From: Elymus sibiricus
Lineage: Eukaryota; Streptophyta; Magnoliopsida; Poales; Poaceae
Assembly: GCA_039707655.1 (NCBI GenBank)
Contig: CM077667.1
Location: 414,637,409 to 414,701,408, forward strand
Direction: 5' to 3'
DNA: 64,000 nt
The notes below the pieces were generated by a model. That model did not search any database, had not been told where the DNA came from, and saw only the letters and a list, made by a program, of their open reading frames with translations. The translations under genes were made by a program, and so were the position numbers. How positions within the stretch are numbered: position 1 is the first letter of the stretch; each line of letters starts with the position of its first letter. Shown here in pieces: positions 45,812 to 59,850 of the stretch.

Positions 45812-48800
45812 ATGGTTAGGACAGCTGGTCGTGGTCGTGGTGCGCCTGACCCACCACCGCCACTTGAATACATGGCTGGAATGATGCGGCAGTTTGAGCT
45901 GAACTGCCAATTTATGCAAGGGATTATCGACCAGTTCCCGAGGCCGAATATGAATCAGCGGCCAGCCCCAATGACTCTGCAGGACTTCATGCGCCTCAAC
46001 CCTGCTATCTACCGTAGCTCAACTCAGCCGCTTGACGCTGATGACTGGCTCCGTGACATCACTTATGAGCTGGAGTCTTCAGGTGCCCCAATGGCTAGCT
46101 ACGTCACCTTTGCCTCGTACTTTCTGAAGGGTCCCGCTGCTCAATGGTGGGACAGTCACATGCGCTCACAGCCTGTTGGAACAATCATCACCTGGCCGGA
46201 GTTGCAAGCTGCATTCCGTGCTCGCCATATTCCTCAGGGAATGATGGACAAGAAGAAGCTCGAGTTCCGCAATCTCGTCCAGGGCAACAAGACTGTGGAT
46301 GCTTATCAGCGGGAATTTCTGGATTTGTCCTGCTATGCTGAAGAAGACATTACAACTGATGCTCGTAGGCAGGAGAAGTTTCGTGAAGGCCTCCACCTGG
46401 ATATCAAGCTGGCACTCCTTGTTCAGGACTTTGATAAGTTTGCCACCTTGGTGAACAAGTCCATTCAAGTGGAAACAAGTCTGCATGACTACAAGGACAG
46501 CAGCAAGCGCAACCGTGACATGGGCTCATCTTCGGGCTCAGGAAGTCAGAAGCGCAAGATCTGGATTCCTCACAACATGTACCATGCACCTACTCCTGCT
46601 CCAAGGTCGTCCTATGCTGCACCTCGTCTGCCTTCACCCCCACCTAGGCAGCCGAGGCTCCCAGCTCCGCCACCACGAGCTCCTGTTCCCCCTTCTCGTC
46701 CTGAGGATGGGTTGTGCTTCAAGTGTGGTCGTCCAGGACACCGTGCTAGAGAATGCAGGCAGAATCAGAATCAACTTGCACTGCCTTCCAACCAGCCCCG
46801 CAACAACAATGCCAGGCCTGCTCAGGGTCGTGCTCAAGTTAACAACGCTGAGCTAAATGAAGCTCAAGACCAGCCTGCTACTATGATGGGTACTCTTCTC
46901 GTCAACTCAACTCCAGCTTCTGTATTGTTTGATACAGGAGCATCGCATTCTTTTATGTCTGAAGACTTTGCATACATGCATGGCATTAAGTACGAGGAGA
47001 TGAACATTCCAATAGTGGTAAACACCCCCGCGGGCCAATGCCGGACCTCCATGGTTAGCCACGATGTCCCCGTTGAAATAGAAGGACTGGAATTCCATGA
47101 TTCCCCCATTATATTGAAGTCTTCCAAGATCGACCTTATTCTGGGAATGGATTGGTTGAAAGCACATACTGCTTCGATCATTTGTGCCACCAAAACTGTC
47201 CACCTCCTGCATCCTTCGAATGAGATAGTCAGCTACCATGGTCATCTTGTTCGAGATGCTGAAGCCCGACTATATGCCATGAATGCTTTAAATGAGTCAC
47301 CTCTGGCGGGGATTGAAAACATTCCAGTTGTTCGGGATTTCCAAGATGTCTTTCCAGAAGAACTTCCAGGGATTCCCCCTGCTAGAGCTGTCGAGTTTGT
47401 CATCGACTTGGTACCAGGTACCACTCCTATAGCCAAGCGTCCTTATAAGATGCCGCCTCATGTGCTCCTTGAGCTTAAGCAAGAAATCGACAATTCGCTT
47501 CGCATGGGTTTCATACGCCCAAGTTCCTCTGCTTGGGGAGCGCCTTCTTTGTTTGTCAAGAAGAAGGATGGTACGAATCGTTTGGTCCAAGACTACCGTC
47601 CCATCAACCAGGCAACCATTCAGAACAAATGTCCGCTTCCTCGGATCAATGATTTATATGATCAACTTGCTGGTTCCTCAATATTCTCTAAACTTGACTT
47701 GAGGTTGGGTTACCATAAGATCCGTGTTCGTGAAGAAGATATCCCTAAGACTGCATTTGTTACTCGCTATGGTTCATACGAATACACCATCATGTCTTTC
47801 GGTTTAACAAATGCTCCAGCAACCTTCTCTCGGTTAATGAATTATATCTTCATGGACTACCTCGATAAATTCGTCGTGGTTTATCTGGATGATATTCTGG
47901 TATTCTCCAAGAACAAAGAAGAGCATGCTAAACATCTTTGTCTTGTGCTGGAAAAACTTTGAGAACATCAGCTGTATGCCAAGTATTCCAAGTGTGAGTT
48001 CTGGTTGGACGAAGTGACTTATCTTGGTTATGTGATCTCCAAAGATGGTATTGCCGTCAACCCAGAACGAGTTCAGGCTATTCTTGACTGGACTCCCTCG
48101 AAGAATGTCAAGCAAGTCAGAAGTTTTCTCAGACTCGCCGGCTATTGCCGTCGTTTTGTCGAGACCTTCTCCAAGATTGCCAAGCCATTGACCAATCTGC
48201 TTCACAAAGGCGTTAAGTTTGAGTGGACAGACAAATGTCAGGAAAGTTTCCAAGCACTCAAGGACAACCTGACATCTGCTCCAGTGCTTGCTCCTCCGGA
48301 TTCTCCGAAGGACTTCGTCATTTATTGCGACGCATCCCGTCAAGGATTAGGTTGTGTCCTAATGCAAGAACGCAGAGTGATTGCGTATGCTTCGCGACAG
48401 TTGCGTCCCCATGAAGATAATTATCTAGTGCATGACCTTGAACTTGCTGCGGTGATCTATGCCCTATTGTTATGGCGACATTACCTCAGTGGTAATCGTT
48501 GTGAGATTTACACTAACCACCAAACCTGAAGTACCTGTTTACTCAGCCAGACCTAAATCTCCGTCAGAGGCGATGGATGGAAGTAGTTACTGACTATGAC
48601 TTCAGTATATCTTATACCCCTGGCAAGGCTAATGTTATGGCAGATGCCTTGAGTCGAAAGGCTTATTGCAATAATCATATGGTTCAAAAGGCTAACCCCC
48701 GTCTCCATGAAGAGCTCCGCAAGTTGAATCTCCACATTGTTCCACAGGGTTCCGTTAATAACCTTGTCATGGAAGCGACTCTTTTGAGAGCTATTAAGTC

Positions 48801-50217
48801 CAACCAAGACAAGGATGCCTACATCCTTAGGATGAAAGAGGATATTAATTTAGAGAAATTCAAGGAATTCTCGCTTGGTGAAGATGGAGCATTGTACTTC
48901 AAGGGTCGCATAGTGGTTCCTCAGTTCGAACTTATGACACAGAAGGTGATGAAATAAGCTCGCGACACCCCTCTCTCTATTCATCCGGGTAGTACTAAGA
49001 TGTATCTGGACATCCGTCAAAATTACTGGTGGTCTGGTATGAAGCAAGACATTGCTCGCTATATTGAACAATGTGATGTTTGCCGCCGAGTCAAAGCTGA
49101 ACATCAGAAACCTGCTGGACTTCTGCAACCACTCCCTATTCCTGAATGGAAATGGGACAAGATTCTGATGGACTTCGTCACGGGTTTTCCAAAATCACAG
49201 AAGGGAAATGATGCTATCTTTGTCGTCATCGACCAATTCTCGAAGGTCGCACACTTCCTGCCAGTCAAGGAGACAATTACTGCTAGTCAATTAGTAGCCT
49301 TGTATACCTCAAGAATTGTTTCACTCCATGGCATTCCAAAGGAAATCAGTTCAGACTGTGGCAGTATCTTCACCTCCAGGTTCTAGGAAAGTTTCCAAGA
49401 AGCAATGGGAACTCATATTACCTGGAGCACTGCGTATCACCCTCGGTCGCAAGGTCAAGTTGAAAGAGTTAATCAAGTCCTTGAAGACATGCTACGGGCT
49501 TGTGTTATCTCTTTCGGCAAGAAGTGGGAAGAATCGCTTCCTTATGCTGAATTTTCTTACAACAACAGCTATCAAGCTAGCTTGAAGATGTCCCCCTTTG
49601 AAGTGTTATATGGACATAAATGTCGAACCCCTCTGAACTGGTCAAAAACTGGGGAACGTGCACTCATTGGTCCAGACATTATCCAACAAGCTGAAGAGCA
49701 AGTCCGCATTGTTCGGGATAATCTCAAGGCGGCCCAGTCCCGTCAGAATAGCAATTATGACAAGAAGCATTGGGGTTCAACCTATCAAGCAGGTGATAAG
49801 GCTTATCTGCATGTCACTCCTTTTAGAGGCACTCATCGGTTCGGAGTCAAGGGCAAGCTAGCTCCTCGCTACGTTGGTCCTTTCCGCATTCTTGAAAGGC
49901 ATGGTTATGTGGCTTATAAATTGGAGCTGCCACCAAAATTCTCCCATATCCATGATGTCTTCCATGTGTCGCAACTTCGTCGTTGCTTCAAGGATCCGCA
50001 GCGTGAGGTGGATCCCGAATTGATTGAAGTGCAGGATGATCTCACTTACAAAGAGCATCCGATCCGTGTTCTTGATGAAACCGACCATCGAACTCGTCAC
50101 AAGGTTACCAAGTTCTTCAAAGTGCAGTGGTCAAATCATTCTGAAGATGAAGCCACTTGGGAACGCGAGGATAACCTTCGAGCAGAATATCCCGATCTTC
50201 TTCCTTCTACCTCTTAA
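45812..50217 (+). pseudogene. T gag-pol polyprotein with chromodomain, four lesions
   Basis: One frame of about 1468 codons starts at ATG 45812. Domains in order: gag (about residues 100-200, QWWDSHMRS to FREGL); CCHC knuckle [14 protein letters not shown] (about 302); aspartic protease [10 protein letters not shown] (about 372); reverse transcriptase with [10 protein letters not shown] (about 690); RNase H ([12 protein letters not shown]); integrase with YWWSGMKQDIARYIEQCDVC zinc-binding part and MDFVTGFPKS; chromodomain FFKVQWSNHSEDEATWERE at the end. Breaks are TGA at 47960, a one-base loss near 48526, TAA at 48955 and TAG at 49384. In integrase the residue after the second catalytic Asp is Cys (SSDCGS, usually Arg). 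The chromodomain suggests targeting to modified chromatin. It cannot make a full product, but few lesions imply fairly recent activity. Confidence 0.92.
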
Positions 50218-50253
50218 TTCTCGGGACGAGAATTTCTTTTAGCAGGGCAGAGT
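50216..50253 (+). other. T hairpin at the stop codon and polypurine tract
   Basis: AATTCTCG-GGA-CGAGAATT (50216-50234) is a perfect 8-bp inverted repeat overlapping the TAA stop. AGCAGGGCAGAGT follows as the polypurine tract just before the LTR at 50254. Confidence 0.7.
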
Positions 50254-53200
50254 TGTAACACCCCTGGGATCAAGCTACAGTAACCCTTGTAATTAAGCTA
50301 CAGTGATAGCCAAGATTAAGCTAATACTTTTGCTAAGCCACATGTGATCACTTTTGGAATCGAATGCAAATTCAATTTCCATTGCAATTCAAAATTCATT
50401 TCAAAGTGGGTTTTAAAAGTTTTGCAAACATGTGAATAAAAATCATGAATAGTTTTCAAATATTCTTTTGGTATTTCTAAAATTGCAAACCACATTTTTG
50501 CAAATGTTTTGGTGCCTCAAAACTATTTTATCAGTGGCCAAATAAAATATTAAATGCCCCTTTTGGCCTTTGTAATTTTCAAACATTTTAAATTAGCCAC
50601 CAAGTCTTTTGTGGCTTTGTCTAAAATAATAATATGAATTATTGGCCAAGTCACATATTTTTATTAGGTCAAATGGTCTAGTATTTATTTGTAAAAACAG
50701 AACCTTTAAAATAATAAAAGAAAACAAAAAAAGGAAAGAAAAGGCCCCTCTGTCCCCCCCTCCCACCGGGCCACCTAACCGGGTCGGCCCACCTCCCCCC
50801 TGCCAGCCCACCCCCGTCGCTACAAGGGGGGCAAGCCCCACCCCACCGACACCCATCGCCCCCACTCCCCCACCCGACCCGACCCCCCCCCCGCTGGATC
50901 TGGATCGGGGGAACCCCCCCCCCCCCCCCCCCCCCCCGACCCCGACGCATCGGCGACGCCCGCGCCCCGCCCGCGTCCCCAGCGATGCACCGTCCCCCCC
51001 CCACCCGGACCCCGACGCCGTCGCCTCCTCGCCGCCGGCCCCCCTCGCGCCCGCTGCCCACCCCTCCCGGCCACGATGTGAGCCCTCGGGCTCCTCCCCC
51101 CACTCCTTCCCCTCCCCCCTCCGGCCGCTCGCCGCGCTCCGACGCCCCCTCTCGCTGCGCTCGCCGTGCCCCAGCCGCCCGCACCCGCCCCAGCCCGCGC
51201 GCCCGCTCCCCGCCGGCGCCCCTGGCCCCTGGCACCGCCCTGGCCGGCTGTGTAAGTGGGGGATTAGGCCCCCCCACTAACCCCCCCTGTGTATGACAAA
51301 GGGGGGCCACGCCCCTAAACGTGGTTAAAATAAATAAATGAAATGAATAGATAAAATAAAATTATGTAATTAATTAAGTAATTAATTAGTTAATTAGTGT
51401 AATTAAGATTAATTAGATTAAAATTAACCCTCTGTTAAGCTAACAGGGGATGACATGTGGGCCCTGCTCAATTAGACCTAATTAAAATGGTTTAATTAAT
51501 TCTGTTATTTAGTTTAATCTAAACAGAGAATGACAGGTGGGTCCCACCCCCTAATTAATCTGATTAATTAGATTTTAAGGCATAATTAATACTCTGTCAA
51601 TGACAAGTGGGACCCACTGGTCAGTTTGACCAGTCAACTGTGACTGTTGACTGCTGATGTCAGTATGACATCATGCTGATGTCATATTTAGTTTATTGAA
51701 TTAAATTTAATCTATTTAATTTCTGAATATTAATAAAACTTTAAAAATTAATATAAAATAAACCGTAAGTCAGATGAAAAAGTTTTATACATGAAAATTG
51801 CTCACAAAAATCCCACGAATCCGAATACGCAGTCCGTTCGTCTGTCGCGTGCTCCTATCATAACGAACGTGGAACTTTTCCATCATTTTCATATGTCCGG
51901 TAGTAGCCCGAGACCCGAAAAATATTGTGAGACTCTCTCCCGCTCCGTCAGCAACGTGTAGTACTGCGTTGGTGCATGCCTAGCTCTGCATATTGCCATG
52001 TCATGCATCGTGTTGCATCTGTCTGCCTTATATTTATTGTTTCTCCCCCCTCTTCTTACCGGTAGACCCCGAGACTGACGCTGCTGCCGGGTACGACTAC
52101 GCGACTGACGATCAGGCCTTTGCAGCAGAGCAGCAAGGCAAGCAACCCCCCCCCCCCCCTTGAGCATTCCGATATCGCCCAGTTCCCTTCTCTCTCATGC
52201 TTGCATTAGTTTTTGCTACTGTTATTGATAGCTCCTATTCTGATGCATAGCCTGTTTTTGTTAAACTACTACTGTATATGTTATCATATCACCTGCTTAG
52301 TATAGGTTGATTAGTGATCCCCTGTGACCCCCTTAGTCCCAGTTGCCCCTGCTTCTTCGTCGACGACTCGAAGACTCGGTCAACCGACCGACCAGCCATG
52401 CCCGTCACATTCACCGCACCCCCCCCCCCCTTAGTTGTACGACTCTGCAGAGCTACTATCGAGTACCGAGGGTGACACCTCGTGAAGTACTCATGATGCT
52501 AACTCTGTAGTGCAGCTAGTCGGTCGTGGTTATCGAGGGTGATTCCTCCTTCACTACTCCCGACGACGACTCTGTCGTGCAACCCCTCAAGCATAGACCA
52601 TCGAGGGTGAATCCTCTTTGGTCACCTTGATGGTTACATCGGGTGGGATCCTTCGAGGTTAATCCCTCGGGTTTCCCCCTTGGTGTTATATACACACTGT
52701 TACTATTACTTTACTGTTGATACATGACGAGGTCTGGATGACCGGAGGGTGTTGGTGTAATATGACGGGGCGTGGCCGGGCATTCTTGGCCCTTGCCACA
52801 AGACCTCGAGACGGGGCGATGGGACCACATATCGTGTATCGCGCTCGTCACCGCAATTAACAAAATGCTAATGGTTTGGGTATTTGATCTGAGTTGGTCA
52901 TTTGACCTTTTCGCACTAACCTTCACGTGGGAGAAGTTATGGGTACTCGGCATTGTTGTATCAGCCGAAGCTCTTCAGACGTCAGCAATGGAGCGGCACG
53001 CGCCCGAATGATCCACGACGGCACTGATCTTGTATTAGAGTGTGCTAGGACTGACCTCGGCCGCCCTCGCATCGTGCAGGAGTGCAAAGGGTGAGTGGGC
53101 CCATGACCCCTACACGCTTAGGATTTAGACCGGCGGGCTGGCCTCTCTGTTGAGCCTAGGTAGGGCGACGGAGTGTTGATGTCTCGAGGCCGGGCATGAC

Positions 53201-54083
53201 CCAGGAAAGTGTGTCCGGCCAAGGGTTATCAAGCGTGTTGGAAAATGTGGTGCACCCCTGCAGGGATGAAATTAACTATTCGAATAGCCGTGTCCACGGT
53301 AACAGGACGACTTGGAGTTGTATCCCGAGCTAATATAACTAAAAGAGATGGCCTGAAATAAAATGTTTGCTCCGAGATTGCTTTCTCGCGGGGAGTTGAG
53401 GAAGGATCTCTGGGCGTGGGTACTTAATAAAATTGCTACAATAATATTGTTACATATGAGTTACCCGTCTACTCTCTTCTAATGCTGCAAGATGTTGAAG
53501 ATGCTAGTCTTCGATAGGACTAGGCCTCCCCCCTCATTCTTGCTTTTTGCAGTCAGTCCAGATATAACCCCATTCCTTGATACTGATGCATACTTAGCAT
53601 AGTTCTGATGTCAGTCTTGCGAGTACTTTGGATGAGTACTCACCACTGCTTTGCATTCTCTTTTCCCCTCGGTATGATTACTACGTTCAGACAATGGAGC
53701 CCAGGAGATGGAGTACACTGGAGACGACTACTACACCTCGCCGGAGCCTACTACTACGTGGAGGCTGCCCCCGACCAGCAGTAGGATAGGAGGTTCCCAG
53801 GCAGGAGGCCTCGCCTCTTTCGATCCGTTGTTATGTTTGTGCTAGCCTTCTTAAGGCAAAATTTGTTTAACTTATGTCTGTACTCAGATATTATTTGCTT
53901 CCGCTGACTTGTTGAATTTGAGCTTATGTATTCGAGCCCTCGAGGCCCCTGGCTTGTAATATGAAGCTTGTATGACTTTATTTGTGTCTAGAGTTATGTT
54001 GTGATATCTTTCAGTGAGTCCCTAATCTTGGTCGTACGCATTTGCGTGTATGATTAGCGTACGGTCAAATTGGGGGCGTCACA
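50254..54083 (+). repeat. T 3' LTR, 3.83 kb
   Basis: It begins TGTAACACCCC and ends GGCGTCACA. It contains a very C-rich block (50750-51240, with a run of about 29 C near 50910), an AT-rich block of TTAATTAA-type repeats (51350-51760), the W-box hairpin, and long stretches identical or nearly so to 32940-35403. Open frames in the C-rich block are composition artefacts. Confidence 0.92.
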
Positions 54084-54544
54084 ATACCCTTCAATATGAC
54101 CCATAGATTCATCAAAACAAGCACACAATGCAACGAAAACAGAATCTGTCTTAAACAGAATAATCTGTAGTAATATGTACTCTAACCATACTTCTGTAAC
54201 TCTAAAAATTCTAAAACATTAAGACAATGTAAAGAATTTATATAGCAACATTGTGTTAAAATTTCAACTCAAGATCACGTTCCAGTAAAAAAATAAAATT
54301 CGAACACTGGACGCAAAGTTTCTGTTTCAGATTCAGCATTGTTTCTACTCATCTTATGAATCATCCTAAAGGCTCTACTTGCCACAAACACTAAATAAAC
54401 CATAAAAACACAATTATAATAGAGGCATAATTGTGTCAACACTCAAAAACAGAAAGGAAAAAGCAAAAATAAATTTATTCATTGGGTTTCCTCCCAACAA
54501 GCGCTATCGTTTTACGCCCCTAGCTAGGCATAACGCAAAGTTTC
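54084..54544 (-). mobile_element. G4 internal sequence between T and Angela
   Basis: It starts ATACCCTTCAATATGACCC and matches G5 39855-40308, the non-coding stretch just after protease (minus sense), including CCCAACAAGCGCTATCG. It is cut at 54544 by the Angela LTR. The likely Angela target copy is GTTTC (54540-54544). Confidence 0.85.
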
Positions 54545-56386
54545 TGTTGGGGAACGTTGCATGGGAAACGAAACAATTTCCTACGCACACGCAAGATCTA
54601 TCCATGGTGATGAGCATCTATGAGAGGGAGAGTGGATCTACATACCCTTGTAGATCGCTAAGCGGGAAGCGTTAAGAAACGCGGTTGATGTAGTCGAACG
54701 TCTTCGTGATCCAAATCGCAAGCCGTCCCGCGATCCCATCATGATTCGTCTAATGATCCCATCACGATCCGTCCCACGATCCAATCATGGTCCTTCCAAT
54801 CTAGTGCCGAACGGACGGCACCTCCGCGTTCAGCACACGTACAGCTCGATGACGATCTCCGCCTTGTTGATCCAGCAAGAGGGAGCGGAGAGGTAGATGA
54901 GTTCTCCGGCAGCGCGACGGCGCGGCGGCGGCGGTGGTGGTGGTACTATTCTGGTAGGGCTTCGCCTAAGCGCCGCTGAAACTAGACTAGAGGAGAAACG
55001 ATCTAGAGGAAGAAGAGGGCAGCACGTGGCAATTGGGGTTGGAGCTGCCCTCAAATCCTCTAGTATATATAGGAGGGAGGGAGGAGGGGCTGGCGCCCTA
55101 GGGATCCTCCCCTAGGGTCGGCCGAACCAGAGGTGGAGGAATCCACCTCCAACTAGGAGGTGGGCGTGAGGAAATCCTACTCCGACTAGGATTCCTCCCC
55201 CTCTCCTCTTTCTCCTGCGCATAGGCCCTCTTGGGCTGGCTGCCCAGCCCACCAGGGGTTGGTGCGCCACCACTAAGGCCTATGTGGCCCCTTGGGGTGT
55301 GTGGGCCCCACTTGGTGGTCCCCCGGAACCCATTCGTCACTCCCGGTACACTACCGGAAATGCCCGAAACTTTTCCGGAGTTCAAACACCACTTTCCTAT
55401 ATATCAATCTTTACCTCTGAACCACTCCGGAGCTCCTCGTGACGTCCGGGATCTCATCCGGGACTCCGAACAACCTTCGGTCACCACCATACATAACTCA
55501 ATACTACCGAAACGTCACCTAACGTTAAGTGTGCAGACCCTGCGGGTTCGAGAACTATGTAGACATGACCGAGACACCTCTACAGTCAATAACCAATAGC
55601 GGGACCTGGATGCCCATATTGGTTCCTACATATTCAACGAAGATCTTTATTGCTTGAACCTCTATGTCAAGGATTCAGTTAATCCCGTACGCTGTTCCCT
55701 TTGTTCTTCGGTATGTTACTTGCCCGAGATTCGATCGTCGGTATCTTTATACCTAGTTCAATCTCGTTACAGGCAAGTCTCTTTACTCGTCTCGTAATAC
55801 AAGATCCCGTGGCTAACTCTTTAGTCGCTTTGCTTGCAAGGCTCATTGTGATATTGTATTACCGAGTGGGCCCCGAGATACCTCTCCGTCACACGGAGTA
55901 ATAAATCCCAGTCTCGTTCCATGCCAACTCAACAGACACCCTCGGAGATACCTGTAGAGCATCTTTATAGTCACCCAGTTACGTTGCGACGTTTGATACA
56001 CACAAGGTACTCCTCCGGTGTCAATGAGTTGAATGATCTCATGGTCATAGGAACAGATACTTTGACATGCAGAAAACAATAGCAATAAACTGGCACGATC
56101 ATATGCTATGTTCATAGTTTGGGTCTTGTCCATCACATCATTCTCCTAATGATGTGATCCCGTTATCAAATGACATCTCATGTCTATGGCCAGGAAACCT
56201 TGACCATCTTTGATTAACGAGCTAGTTTACTAGAGGCATACCAGGGACACAAAGTTGTCTATGTACCCACACATGTATTTGAGTTTCCAATCAATACAAT
56301 TATAGCATGGATAATAAACGATTATCGCGAACAAGGAAATATAATAATAACCAATTTATTGTTGTCTCTAGGGTATATTTCCAACA
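54545..56386 (-). repeat. Angela 3' LTR, 1842 bp
   Basis: TGTTGGGGAACG to ATTTCCAACA in plus sense. A minus-strand TATA box CCTATATATAC is at about 55063-55073. The length is normal for the family. Confidence 0.92.
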
Positions 56387-56397
56387 GTCTCCCACTT
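56387..56397 (-). other. Angela polypurine tract
   Basis: AAGTGGGAGAC in the element's sense, directly before the 3' LTR. Confidence 0.85.
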
Positions 56398-56469
56398 GCA
56401 CTAGAGTCAATAATCTAGCTCACATCGCTATGTGATTCACATTGTTATGAATCTAACACCCAATGAGTT

Positions 56470-59400
56470 CTGGGGTTCGATCATGTTTTGCATGTGAGAG
56501 AGGTTTTTTAGTCAACGGTCTGCAACATTCAGATCCGTGTGTTCTTTGCAAATCTATATGTCATACTGCAGATGCTACCACGCTCCACTTGGAGCTATTC
56601 CAAATGGTTGCTCCACTATACGTATCCGGATTGCTACTCAGAGTCATCCGGATAGGTGTCAAATCTTGCATCGACGTAACCCTTTACGACGAACTCTTTA
56701 TCACCTCCATAATCGAGAAACATTTCCTTAGTCCTCTAGTTACTAAGGATAATTTTGACCGATGTCCAGTGATCCACTCCTGGACCACTCTTGTACCCCT
56801 TGACAGACTCATGGCAAGGTACACACCAGGTGCGGTACACAGCATGGCATACTATACAAAGCCTATGGATAAGGCATAGGGGACGACCTTCGCCCTTTCT
56901 CTTTGTTCTACCGTGGTCGAGCTTTGAGTCTCACTCAACTCCACACCTTACAAATCAGGCAAGAACTCTTTCTTTGACTGATCCATTTTGAACTCTTTCA
57001 AAATCTTGTCAAGGTATGTACTCATTGAAAGTTTTATCAGACGTCTTGATCTATCTCTATAGATCCTGATGCCCAATATTTAAGTAGCTTCATTCCAGGT
57101 TTTCATTTGAAAAACTCCTTTTCAAACAACCCTTTATGCTTTCCAGAAATTCCACATCATTTCCGATCAATAATATGTCATCCACATATACTTATCAGAA
57201 ATTCTATAGAGCTCCCACTCACTTTATTGTAAATACAAGTTTCTCATAAACTTTGTATAGACCCAAAAACTTTGATCACCTCATCAAAGCGTATATTCCA
57301 ACTCCGAGATGCTTGCTCCTGTCCATAGAAGGATCGCTGGAGCTTGCATACATTTTAGCATCCTTAGGGCTGACAAAACCTTCCGGTTGTATCACATACA
57401 ACCTTTCCTCACGGATACCGTTAAGGAAATGATGTTTTGACATCCATCTGCCAGATTTCATAATCGAAAAATGCAGCAACTGCTAACATAATTCCAACAG
57501 ACTTTAGCATCGCTACGGGTGAGAAATTCTCATCGTAGTCAACTCCTTGAACTTGTCGGAAACTTCTTTCCGACAAGTCGAGCTTTATAAATGGTGACAT
57601 TTAACATCAGTGTTTGTCTTCTTCTTAAAGGTCCATTTGTACTCAACGGCCTGCCGTTCAACGGGCAAGTCTACCAAAGTCCATACTTGGTTTTCATACA
57701 TGGATCATTTCTCGGATTTCATGGCTCCTAGCCATTTGTTGGAATCCGGGCCCACCATCGCTTCTTCATAGCTCGTAGGTTCACTGTTGTCTAACAACAT
57801 GACCTCCAAGACAGGATTGAAGTACCACTCAGAGGCGGTACGATTTCTTGTCAGCCTACGAGGTTCGGTAGTAACTTGACCCGAAGTGTCATGATCATCA
57901 TCATTAACATCCTCTTCATTCGGTGTAGCCGCCACAGAAATATCTTTCTGCGTCGTGCTACTATCCAACTGAAGTGACGGTTCAATAACCTCATCAAGTT
58001 CTACCTTCCTCCCAGTCAATTCTTTCGAGAGAAACTTTTTCTCGAGAAAGGACCCATTTTTAGCAACAAACACTTTGCCCTTGGATCTGAGATAGAAGGT
58101 ATACCCAACTGTTTCCTTAGGGTATTCTATGAAGATGCACCTTTCCGCTTTGGGATCGAGCTTATCAGACATAAGCGTCGTATTCCCAAACTCTGAGAAA
58201 TGACAGCTTAGGTTTCTGCCAAACCAAAATTCATACGGTGTCATCTCAACGGACTTAGATGGTGCCCTATTTAAAGTGAATGTAATTGTCTCTAATGCAT
58301 AACCCAAAACGATAGTGGCAAATCGATAAGAGACATCATAGTACGCACCATATCCAATAGAGCATGACTACGACGTTCGGACACACCATCACACTATGGT
58401 GTTCCAGGTGGCGTGAGTTGTGAAACAACTTCCACATTGTCTTGAGTTGTATACCAAACTCATAACTCAGATATTTACCTCCACAATCATATCGTAGACA
58501 TTTTATCTTCTTGTCATGATGATCTCAAACTTCACTCTGAATTTGTTTGAACTTTTCAAATGTTTCAGACTTGTGTTTCATTAAGTAAATATCCCCATAT
58601 CTACTCAACTCATCAGTGAAGGTAAGAAAATAGCGATATCCACCGCATGCTTCAATACCGATTGGATCGCTACATTAACATGTATCATTTCCAATAAGTC
58701 ACTTGCCCGCTCCATCATATCGGAAAATGGGGTCTTAGTCATCTTGCCCAAGAGGCATGGTCCGCATGTCTCAACCGATTCGAAATCGAGTGAGTCAAAA
58801 GATCCATCAGCATGGAGTTTCTTCATGCGCTTTACACCAATATGACCTTGGCGGCAGTGCCACAAGTATGCGGTACTATCATTATTAACTTTGTATCTTT
58901 TGGCATCAATATTATGAACATGTGTATCACTACGATCAAGATTCAATAAACCATTATCATTGGGTGCATGACCATTGAAGGTATTATTCATGTAAACAGA
59001 ATAACCATTATTCTCTAACTTAAATGAATAATCGTATTGCAATAAACATGATCTAATCACGTTCATGCTCAACGCAAACACCAAATAACATTTATTTAGG
59101 TTCATCACTAATCCCGAAGGTAGAGAGAGTGTGTGATGGTGATCACATCAACCTTGGAAACACTTCCAACACTCATCGTCACCTCACCCTTAGCTAGTCT
59201 CCGTTTATTCCATAGCTTTTATTTCGAGTTACTAACATTTAGCAACCGAACCGGTATCCAATACCCAGGTGCTACTAGGAGCACTAGTAAGGTACACATC
59301 AATAACACGTATATCAAATATACTTCTGTCGACATTGCCAGCCTTCTTATCTACCAAGTATCCAGGGGTGTTCCGCTTCAGCGACCGTTCTCCTCATAAT

Positions 59401-59850
59401 AGAAGCACTTCGTCTCGGGTTTAGGATCAACCTTGGGTTTCTTCACTGGAGCAGCAACTGACTTGCCATCCATGAAGTTTCCCTCCTTGCCCTTGCCCTT
59501 CTCGAAACTAGTGGTTTCACTAACCATCAACACTTGATGCTCCTTCTTGATTTCTACCTTTGCGGTGTCAAACATCGCGAATAGCTCAGGGATCATTATT
59601 TCTATCCCTGGCATTTTATAGTTCATCACGAGGCTCTAGTAGCTTAGTGACAGTGACTTGGAGAACTATATCAATCACTATCTTATCTGGAAGATCAACT
59701 CCCACTCGATTCAAGCGATTGTAGCACCCAGACAATCTGAGCACATGCTCACCGATTGAGCTATTCTCCTTCATCTTGCAGGCAAAGAATCTTGTTGGAG
59801 GTCTCATACCTCTCAACACGGGCACGAGCCTGAGATCCCAATTTCAGCTC
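56470..59850 (-). pseudogene. Angela gag-pol, decayed
   Basis: Pieces in order on the minus strand: gag (59825-59616, ENSSIGEHVLRLSGCYNRL), an end-of-gag part with a broken knuckle CFYYEENG (59629-59378), the pre-integrase domain YLWHCRQGHIGVKRMKKLH and GPCLLGKMTKTPF (59108-58605), the integrase C-terminal part and linker (58307-57705, YEFWFGRN and GYTFYLRSKGKVFV), RT (57479-57276, QPEGFVSPKDAK) with the catalytic YVDD at 57188-57177, and an RNase H trace (GYVDASF, about 56670). Several frames and stops separate them, and parts of RT are missing. The region 59850-61396 is the leader and gag start with no clear frame. Confidence 0.88.

Larger units (their letters stand above)
32794..54083 (+). 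mobile_element. T: large-LTR chromovirus (Tekay/Del-like gypsy), rearranged, containing G5
   Basis: Parts in order: 5' LTR piece 32794-35403, filler, leader and upstream ORF start 35471-36241, G5 (36242-44239), a second copy of the LTR end 44240-44486, primer site, upstream ORF, gag-pol 45812-50217, and 3' LTR 50254-54083. The LTR is 3.83 kb and begins TGTAACACCCC; the polyprotein carries a C-terminal chromodomain. Both point to the Tekay/Del branch of chromoviruses. It lies inside G4, with ATACC at 54084-54088 the likely target copy on the right; the left copy is deleted. Confidence 0.85.

Noticed and set aside
50642..51310. Long Pro/Arg-rich and Gly-rich frames on both strands
   Set aside because: They lie in the C-rich block of the T 3' LTR and come from runs of C; the matching part of the 5' LTR does not keep them.
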